Position numbers and translations under genes: made by a program
Part shown: in pieces, positions 58,426-64,000 of the stretch
Layout: each line of letters opens with the position of its first letter
Position numbering within the stretch: position 1 is the stretch's first letter
Notes under the pieces: generated by a model
Seen by the model: only the letters and a program-made list of their open reading frames with translations
Database searches by the model: none
Told to the model about the DNA's origin: nothing
Origin: Metabacillus niabensis
GTDB lineage: Bacteria > Bacillota > Bacilli > Bacillales > Bacillaceae
Direction: 5' to 3'
NCBI RefSeq assembly: GCF_020524345.1
Contig: NZ_JAIVLH010000001.1
Coordinates: 124,001 to 188,000, forward strand
DNA length: 64,000 nucleotides

Positions 58426-59181
58426 TTGCAACGGTACTTTATTAAAGAAGATAAAACTAATATTGAGACAACCATTTATGTTAATGGTGATGATGTCCAT
58501 CATATTTCGAGGGTCTTGAGAATGCAAGCAGGCGATAAGATTATATGCTGTACGAAAGATGGTTTTGAAGCTCTTTGTGAAATTGTTGAAATTACCAATG
58601 ACCAGATTCAATGTTTTGTATTAGAATGGATGTCAGTGAATCGTGAATTACCTGTATCTATATCCATTGCGAGCGGGTTGCCTAAAGGGGATAAGCTTGA
58701 ATGGATCATTCAGAAAGGCACCGAATTAGGTGCTTCTTCATTTATCCCTTTTAATGCTGCTCGTTCAATTGTGAAGCTTGAAGCAAAGAAAATCGGGAAA
58801 AAGCTTGAACGTTGGAATAAGATTGCTAAGGAAGCTTCTGAACAGTCATACCGCAATAAAATACCTGAGGTTTTAGAGCCTTGTGATTTTCAACATATTA
58901 TAGAGTTAGCAAAAAGCTATGATGTGAAGGTCGTCGCTTATGAAGAGTCGGCAAAGCAAGGTGAAAAGAAAAATCTGGCTAAAGCTTTCGAAAAATTAGA
59001 AGAAGGCAGTTCACTTCTGGTTGTATTTGGCCCTGAAGGCGGGCTAACAGAGAAGGAAATTGAAAGATTAGAGCAAACTGGTTTTTATATATGCAGTTTT
59101 GGACCAAGAATTTTAAGAACGGAAACAGCACCATTATATTTATTATCTGCTGTTTCTTATTATTTCGAACTATCGAGGTGA
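58426..59181 (+). CDS. rsmE: 16S rRNA (uracil-1498-N3)-methyltransferase
   Basis: 251 residues from TTG at 58426 (MQRYFIKEDKTN), with AAGAAGG upstream. An N-terminal PUA-like domain (1-70) and a SPOUT methyltransferase domain with a trefoil knot: VFGPEGGLTEKEIE, LGPRILRTETAPLY-type end (here FGPRILRTETAPLYLLSAVS). It methylates U1498 of 16S rRNA. It is 6 bp from mtaB. Confidence 0.95.
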   Translation: MQRYFIKEDKTNIETTIYVNGDDVHHISRVLRMQAGDKIICCTKDGFEALCEIVEITNDQIQCFVLEWMSVNRELPVSISIASGLPKGDKLEWIIQKGTELGASSFIPFNAARSIVKLEAKKIGKKLERWNKIAKEASEQSYRNKIPEVLEPCDFQHIIELAKSYDVKVVAYEESAKQGEKKNLAKAFEKLEEGSSLLVVFGPEGGLTEKEIERLEQTGFYICSFGPRILRTETAPLYLLSAVSYYFELSR

Positions 59182-59187
59182 TAAATA

Positions 59188-60549
59188 ATGCCTACAGTAG
59201 CATTTCATACATTAGGTTGCAAGGTAAATCATTATGAAACAGAAGCCATTTGGCAGCTATTTAAAGAAGCTGGCTATGAGCGGACAGAATACGAACGAAT
59301 TGCGGATGTATATGTCATTAATACGTGTACAGTAACAAACACAGGTGACAAAAAAAGTCGACAAGTTATTCGACGAGCGATTAGAAAAAATCCTGATGGT
59401 GTTATTTGCGTAACAGGATGCTATGCTCAGACTTCACCTGCTGAAATTATGGCGATACCAGGTGTAGATATTGTTGTAGGAACTCAAGATCGTGTGAAAA
59501 TGCTTGAGTATATAGAACAATTTAAAAAAGAAAGACAACCGATTAACGGTGTTAGAAATATCATGAAGACGCGTGTGTATGAAGAACTTGATGTACCATC
59601 TTTTACTGATCGTACAAGAGCTTCATTAAAGATTCAGGAAGGATGTAATAATTTTTGTACATTCTGTATTATTCCGTGGGCTCGTGGGTTAATGCGTTCT
59701 CGTGATCCAAAAGAGGTTGTTGCACAAGCTCAGCAGCTAGTTAACGCTGGATATAAAGAGATCGTACTAACAGGAATTCATACTGGGGGCTATGGTGAAG
59801 ATTTAAAAGATTATAATCTTGCTATGCTATTAAGAGATTTAGACGAACAAGTAGAAGGACTGAAACGTATTCGTATTTCTTCAATTGAAGCGAGTCAAAT
59901 TTCAGATGAAGTTATTGAGGTCCTTAAGAAATCAGACAAAGTTGTTCGTCATTTGCACATTCCAATTCAGTCCGGATCTGACACAGTATTAAAGCGTATG
60001 CGCAGAAAATATACAATGGAGTTTTTTGCGGAACGTTTAGACCGCTTAAAAGAAGCATTACCGGGCTTAGCCATAACATCTGATGTTATTGTTGGGTTCC
60101 CAGGTGAAACAGAAGAAGAATTTATGGAAACTTATAACTTCATTAAAAAATACAAGTTCTCTGAGCTCCATGTATTTCCTTATTCCAAGCGTACAGGAAC
60201 ACCTGCTGCTCGCATGGATGATCAAATAGATGAAGAAATTAAAAATAATCGTGTTCATCGATTAATTGAACTTTCAAATCAACTTGCGAAGGAATATTCT
60301 TCACAATTTGAAAATGAAGTGTTAGAGGTTATTCCTGAAGAAAGATATAAAGAAGAGCAAAACGAAGATTTATATGTAGGTTATACAGATAACTACTTGA
60401 AGGTTGTATTGCCTGCAAATGAAGAAATGGTTGGGAAAATTGTTAAAGTGAAAATTACGAAAGCCGGGTATCCCTACAATGAGGGGCAGTTTGTAAAAGT
60501 AATGGAAGACATTCACAAACCAACTGAAAAAGTTCGATTAACATCATGA
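59188..60549 (+). CDS. mtaB: tRNA t6A37 methylthiotransferase MtaB
   Basis: A 453-residue methylthiotransferase. The N-terminal UPF0004 domain has cysteines in GCKVNHYE, INTCTVT and TGCYAQ; the radical-SAM cluster motif is GCNNFCTFC (near 150). A C-terminal TRAM domain (about 375-440) binds RNA. It makes ms2t6A37 in tRNA-Lys. B. subtilis name YqeV. Last gene of the dnaJ-prmA-rsmE-mtaB run. Confidence 0.96.
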   Translation: MPTVAFHTLGCKVNHYETEAIWQLFKEAGYERTEYERIADVYVINTCTVTNTGDKKSRQVIRRAIRKNPDGVICVTGCYAQTSPAEIMAIPGVDIVVGTQDRVKMLEYIEQFKKERQPINGVRNIMKTRVYEELDVPSFTDRTRASLKIQEGCNNFCTFCIIPWARGLMRSRDPKEVVAQAQQLVNAGYKEIVLTGIHTGGYGEDLKDYNLAMLLRDLDEQVEGLKRIRISSIEASQISDEVIEVLKKSDKVVRHLHIPIQSGSDTVLKRMRRKYTMEFFAERLDRLKEALPGLAITSDVIVGFPGETEEEFMETYNFIKKYKFSELHVFPYSKRTGTPAARMDDQIDEEIKNNRVHRLIELSNQLAKEYSSQFENEVLEVIPEERYKEEQNEDLYVGYTDNYLKVVLPANEEMVGKIVKVKITKAGYPYNEGQFVKVMEDIHKPTEKVRLTS

Positions 60550-60552
60550 TAT

Positions 60553-60589
60553 CAAAAAGGGTCAGCATAAAAAATGCTGTCCCTTTTGA
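60553..60589 (+). terminator. Terminator after mtaB
   Basis: AAAAGGGTCAGCAT pairs with ATGCTGTCCCTTTT. Confidence 0.93.
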
Positions 60590-60713
60590 ATTATATAATG
60601 AAAATGTGATAAAAAGCAGTGATGGAGTACAAATTAATTTTGTACTCGTTTTTACACAGAATAAATGTTAAGATGTAAGAGGTCGGACAACTATAATAAG
60701 GAGTCGATACATA

Positions 60714-61382
60714 ATGTCTAAAATAGCGAATATGATTGACCATACAGCCTTGAAAGCAGATACAACCAGAGATGTTATTGAAAAGCTTTGTCAGGAAGCA
60801 GCTGAGTATCAATTTGCATCCGTATGCGTAAACCCAACTTGGGTTGAAACAGCTGCTCAGTTATTAAAGAACTCTGAAGTTAAGGTTTGCACAGTGATTG
60901 GATTTCCACTAGGGGCAAACACACCTGAAACAAAAGCGTTTGAAACAAAGGATGCCATTGAAAAAGGTGCTACAGAAGTGGATATGGTCATTAATATAGG
61001 AGCACTAAAGGATAAAAACGATGATCTTATTCTAAAAGACATAAAAGCAGTTGTTGACGCTGCAAATGGGAAAGCATTAACGAAGGTTATTATTGAAACT
61101 AGTTTACTTACTGAAGAAGAAAAAGTTAGAGCATGTGAACTTTCTGTAAAAGCAGGAGCAGACTTTGTAAAAACTTCGACAGGCTTTTCAACAGGAGGCG
61201 CTACTGTAGAGGATATTTCACTAATGAGAAAAACAGTAGGTCCTACAATAGGTGTAAAAGCTTCAGGAGGAGTAAGAGATACAGAAGGTGCAGAGGCACT
61301 TATAAAAGCTGGTGCAACACGAATAGGAGCAAGCTCTGGAGTATCCATTGTAAAAGGAGAAGTTTCAACATCAGATTACTAA
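60714..61382 (+). CDS. deoC: Deoxyribose-phosphate aldolase
   Basis: 222 residues, TIM barrel. The Schiff-base lysine is in [10 protein letters not shown] (near 184), with the catalytic pair in the [11 protein letters not shown] and LTKVIIETS strands. It splits deoxyribose-5-phosphate into acetaldehyde and glyceraldehyde-3-phosphate in nucleoside catabolism. AAGGAGTCG precedes the ATG. From memory B. subtilis has yqeW at this location, with deoC elsewhere (dra-nupC-pdp), so the context differs. Confidence 0.95.
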   Translation: MSKIANMIDHTALKADTTRDVIEKLCQEAAEYQFASVCVNPTWVETAAQLLKNSEVKVCTVIGFPLGANTPETKAFETKDAIEKGATEVDMVINIGALKDKNDDLILKDIKAVVDAANGKALTKVIIETSLLTEEEKVRACELSVKAGADFVKTSTGFSTGGATVEDISLMRKTVGPTIGVKASGGVRDTEGAEALIKAGATRIGASSGVSIVKGEVSTSDY

Positions 61383-61487
61383 TTCAAAACCATTTGGTCA
61401 ATTTGTACAATCAAACAATTTTAATCTGCATAAAATAAACTTAACATTTAAACTTATTCAGAAATCAAGATCTTTTTATGATATGAG

Positions 61488-61516
61488 TTGACCTGTATTA
61501 TTCATTATATTATAAT
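61488..61516 (+). promoter_or_regulatory. Sigma-A promoter of rpsU-yqeY
   Basis: TTGACC (61488-61493), 17-bp spacer, TATAAT (61511-61516), 78 bp upstream of rpsU. Confidence 0.88.
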
Positions 61517-61594
61517 GTCAAAGTACATGTTTAACTATAGACATGTTTTATTTACAAGATGTCGATTGGTTGTATTCGGAGGGAGGGAAAGAGA

Positions 61595-61768
61595 ATGTCA
61601 AAAACGGTCGTTCGTAAAAACGAGTCGCTTGAAGATGCTCTTCGTCGTTTCAAACGTACTGTATCAAAAAGTGGTACAATACAAGAAGCTAGAAAGCGCG
61701 AATTCTATGAAAAGCCTAGCGTAAAGCGTAAGAAAAAGTCTGAAGCAGCTAGAAAGCGCAAATTCTAA
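61595..61768 (+). CDS. rpsU: 30S ribosomal protein S21
   Basis: 57 residues from the ATG at 61595 ([20 protein letters not shown]), seven bases after GGAGGGAAAG; an in-frame ATG at 61559 has no binding site. Basic, ending [10 protein letters not shown]. It binds the 30S subunit near the anti-Shine-Dalgarno end of 16S rRNA. It is 14 bp from yqeY. Confidence 0.97.
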   Translation: MSKTVVRKNESLEDALRRFKRTVSKSGTIQEARKREFYEKPSVKRKKKSEAARKRKF

Positions 61769-61782
61769 AAGAGGGTGTACGT

Positions 61783-62229
61783 ATGAGTCTTCTTGATCGG
61801 TTGAATCAAGACATGAAACAAGCGATGAAAAACAAAGAAAAAGACAAATTAGTTGTTATTCGTATGGTCAAGGCTGCTTTACAAAATGAAGCAATCAAAC
61901 TTGGCAATAACGAATTGTCTGCTGAAGAAGAATTGACGGTTCTTTCTCGCGAGCTTAAACAACGAAAAGACTCCCTCCAGGAATTCAAAAATGCTGATCG
62001 TTTGGACTTAGTTGAAAAAACACAAGCAGAAATCGATATACTTGTCGATTATATGCCTGAGCAGCTTTCCGAGGAAGAAGTTTCTGAAATTGTAAAACAG
62101 ACTATTTCAGAAGTAAATGCTACTTCTAAAGCCGACATGGGGAAAGTCATGGGAGCACTTATGCCCAAAGTAAAAGGTAAAGCAGACGGAAGTCTTGTTA
62201 ATAAGCTTGTGCAACAACAGCTATCATAA
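61783..62229 (+). CDS. yqeY: GatB/YqeY domain protein
   Basis: 148 residues forming the helical YqeY fold: [50 protein letters not shown] and [19 protein letters not shown]. It is related to the tRNA-binding tail of GatB and may bind tRNA; the function of the free-standing protein is unknown. Always beside rpsU. Confidence 0.94.
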   Translation: MSLLDRLNQDMKQAMKNKEKDKLVVIRMVKAALQNEAIKLGNNELSAEEELTVLSRELKQRKDSLQEFKNADRLDLVEKTQAEIDILVDYMPEQLSEEEVSEIVKQTISEVNATSKADMGKVMGALMPKVKGKADGSLVNKLVQQQLS

Positions 62230-62235
62230 ATGAGT

Positions 62236-62268
62236 AAAAACACCTTGCCTTAGCAAGGTGTTTTTACT
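62236..62268 (+). terminator. Terminator after rpsU-yqeY
   Basis: AAAAACACCTTGC and GCAAGGTGTTTTT form a perfect 13-bp stem around CTTA. Confidence 0.95.
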
Positions 62269-62356
62269 ATCTACAAAAGTAAATCTCTTATTTTAAGACA
62301 TACTAAAATAAGAAAAAGACTAATAAGAAGTGAGATAACGTATACATAAAATAAAA

Positions 62357-62384
62357 TGAAACCTTTTGCACTTACATTCGTATT
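62357..62384 (+). promoter_or_regulatory. Sigma-W-type promoter of yqeZ-floA
   Basis: TGAAAC (62357-62362), a 16-bp spacer and CGTA (62379-62382) match the sigma-W consensus. yqeZ-yqfA-yqfB is a known sigma-W operon in B. subtilis. Confidence 0.85.
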
Positions 62385-62504
62385 ACTATTATCTGATTAA
62401 GCTTTAGATTTTCAGTGATCAATATGGCCTTTTAAGAGCTTGAGGCAAGAGTCCATATGCGTATGGTCCAACCGTTAACATTTAAAGTGAAAGGAGGGAA
62501 ATAA

Positions 62505-63827
62505 GTGAAAAAACAGTTTTTTCTATTTTTGATTGCTTTCGCTTTATTACTTAGTTTTTATCAAGGGTATCAGTCAATAGCTAAAGCTGATTCGACTCAA
62601 AAAGTGTATGTCATTCCTGTCGAAGAAACTGTTGAAAAAGGACTTTCTCAATATATAAAAAGAAATATAAATGAAGCACAAACACAAAAAGTGGATCATA
62701 TTGTCCTGGAAATTGATACTCTTGGTGGAGCAGTTGACGGAGCCATGGAAATTTCAGATACCCTTCGTTCAAGCGAGATTCCAATAACCGCTTATATAAA
62801 TAGACGCGCTATATCAGCTGGAGCTTATATAGCATTAAATGCCGATCAAATTTATATGGCGCCAGGAAGTCAAATGGGCTCTGCTGCAGTTATCACAGGT
62901 GATGGGAATGCAGCTGATGATAAAGCACAATCTTTGTGGCTGTCTGAAATGCGCGAATCTGCCGAACGAAATGGCCGTGATCCTAAATTTGCGTTAGCTA
63001 TGGCTGATAAAGATGTAGATATTCCTGAATATGGTGCCGGCAAGGGTGATTTGTTAACACTAGAAACAAAGCAGGCATTAGAAGTTGGCTATTCAGAAGG
63101 AACTGCTGTCAGCTTAGAAGACTTGTTAACTCAACTTGACCTTGGGAGTGCAACGGTTATAGAAGCTGAGGAAAGCCTTGCAGAGAAAATAGCCCGATTT
63201 ATTACAAACCCTGTAGTTGTTCCAATTCTTTTATCTATAGGCAGCTTAGGTTTAGTTGTGGAGCTTTATTCACCGGGATTTGGAGTTCCTGGGTTTATGG
63301 GAATTTCTGCTCTGCTTTTATTCTTCTATGGGCACCTAGTAGCTGGTCTGGCAGGGATGGAAGCCATTATACTCTTTATATTGGGAGTTATTTTCTTAAT
63401 AGCTGAATTATTTGTACCTGGCGGGATATTAGGTATACTAGGGTTTGCTAGCGTTATTGTCAGTTTGTATGTTGCGTCAGGGAATTTCGTTCATATGACG
63501 ATATCATTATTGATTTCTTTTGCTGTAGCTTCTGCAGCATCTATTCTATTAGTAAAGGTGTTTGGAAAGCGTATGAATATCTTTAAAAAGCTAATATTGC
63601 GTGACTCCACAAATACCGAAAGTGGGTATGTGTCAAATGTTTCCAGACGAGAATTAGTTGGAGCAGAAGGTATTGCGTTAACAACATTAAGACCTTCTGG
63701 GACAGCAGTTATTAATGATGAACGACTGGACGTTGTAACTGAAGGCGGATATATTATAAAAGGTCAAAAGGTTAAAGTTATTAAAGTTGAAGGCTCACGT
63801 ATTGTTGTGAGAGAGTTAAATGATTAA
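62505..63827 (+). CDS. yqeZ: NfeD-family membrane serine protease-like protein
   Basis: 440 residues from GTG at 62505 after AAAGGAGGG. A signal peptide (1-28), a ClpP-class domain (about 32-215) with SAGAYIALNADQI (catalytic Ser in the ISAGA box) and a lysine in the DDKAQS segment are followed by several transmembrane segments (about 235-345, with GILGILGFASV) and a C-terminal OB-fold NfeD domain (about 375-440). It partners with flotillin (floA, next gene) in membrane organisation and resistance to envelope stress. Sigma-W control. Confidence 0.93.
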   Translation: MKKQFFLFLIAFALLLSFYQGYQSIAKADSTQKVYVIPVEETVEKGLSQYIKRNINEAQTQKVDHIVLEIDTLGGAVDGAMEISDTLRSSEIPITAYINRRAISAGAYIALNADQIYMAPGSQMGSAAVITGDGNAADDKAQSLWLSEMRESAERNGRDPKFALAMADKDVDIPEYGAGKGDLLTLETKQALEVGYSEGTAVSLEDLLTQLDLGSATVIEAEESLAEKIARFITNPVVVPILLSIGSLGLVVELYSPGFGVPGFMGISALLLFFYGHLVAGLAGMEAIILFILGVIFLIAELFVPGGILGILGFASVIVSLYVASGNFVHMTISLLISFAVASAASILLVKVFGKRMNIFKKLILRDSTNTESGYVSNVSRRELVGAEGIALTTLRPSGTAVINDERLDVVTEGGYIIKGQKVKVIKVEGSRIVVRELND

Positions 63828-63855
63828 TATTTAGGTAAATAGGAGGAATTTAACA

Positions 63856-64000
63856 ATGGATGCATCTGCTATTCTATTAATTGGTCTTGTTCTTTTAGGG
63901 TTAATCTTTTTAGGTGTTTTCTTTACATTTGTGCCAATCGCACTATGGATATCAGCATTAGCTGCTGGTGTAAGAATTAGTATATTTACGTTAATTGGAA
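63856..64000 (+). CDS. floA: Flotillin-like protein FloA, N-terminal part (cut by window edge)
   Basis: 48 codons are visible from the ATG at 63856, seven bases after [26 protein letters not shown] followed by [20 protein letters not shown] is the membrane-inserted hairpin that anchors FloA in the cytoplasmic membrane. It is 28 bp after yqeZ, the usual partner. The SPFH domain lies beyond the window. Confidence 0.92.
   Translation, partial: MDASAILLIGLVLLGLIFLGVFFTFVPIALWISALAAGVRISIFTLIG

Noticed and set aside
60857-61348. 163-codon open frame antisense to deoC
   Set aside because: Long only because of the base composition of deoC; no binding site, Ser/Pro/Phe-rich translation typical of an antisense shadow.

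Overview
The window is about 64 kb of chromosomal core genome from a low-GC, endospore-forming, Gram-positive bacterium of the family Bacillaceae. The gene order closely follows the dtd/yrvJ-hisS-aspS ... comE-holA-rpsT-gpr-spoIIP-lepA-hrcA-dnaK-rpsU-yqeZ-floA part of Bacillus subtilis. Sporulation genes (sigK, gpr, spoIIP, sda, an rsfA paralogue, yqxA, a Tyr-rich small protein), competence genes (comER, comEA, comEB, comEC), strong AGGAGG-type ribosome binding sites, frequent GTG/TTG starts, T-box leaders and a CIRCE operator all fit. Protein similarity suggests a Bacillus or Metabacillus-like genus; I cannot name a species. There are no phages, insertion sequences, CRISPR arrays or tRNA/rRNA genes.

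Layout. 1-9055: end of dtd, a five-SH3 amidase (yrvJ, minus), a T-box-controlled hisS-aspS pair, 6S RNA, tcdA, an RsfA-type regulator (minus) and rarA. 9358-16139: cymR-iscS-mnmA (cysteine control, sulfur transfer, tRNA thiolation), then yrrB-recD2-yrrD and two tiny genes. 16332-21430: yrrI, T-box/alaS, ireB-yqgF-yrzB. 21577-31540: mltG, the wobble-uridine set trmR-trhP1-trhP2, udk, greA, pbpI-yrrS, yrzA, mtnN, yrhC. 31630-34060: an accessory-looking stretch of very small genes: a 24-codon leader ORF followed by a terminator, yrzI, a 17-codon ORF, an uninterrupted sigK, a 51-aa membrane protein and sda with DnaA boxes. 34204-39229: yqeG-yqeH-aroE-yqeI-nadD-yqeK-rsfS-yqeM operon. 39303-45919: comER (minus), comEA-EB-EC, yqzM (minus), holA, rpsT (minus). 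46180-52368: gpr, spoIIP, yqxA, lepA, hemW. 52438-60549: CIRCE-hrcA-grpE-dnaK, dnaJ-prmA-rsmE-mtaB. 60714-64000: deoC, rpsU-yqeY, and a sigma-W-type promoter before yqeZ-floA.

The genes are mostly housekeeping: translation (three aminoacyl-tRNA synthetases, many tRNA/rRNA modification enzymes, ribosome assembly GTPase YqeH, RsfS, LepA, S20, S21), protein folding, replication/repair (RarA, RecD2, HolA, YqgF), cell wall (YrvJ, MltG, PbpI, SpoIIP), DNA uptake and sporulation.

I found no large novel system. The most interesting unexplained structure is small: (i) four copies of an 85-bp two-hairpin intergenic repeat, all in the same orientation upstream of genes, with a compensatory base change in one stem; (ii) a promoter, 24-codon ORF, competing hairpins and terminator upstream of yrzI that look like an attenuator; (iii) unusual translation and termination architecture at sda; (iv) a possible small RNA between yqzM and holA.
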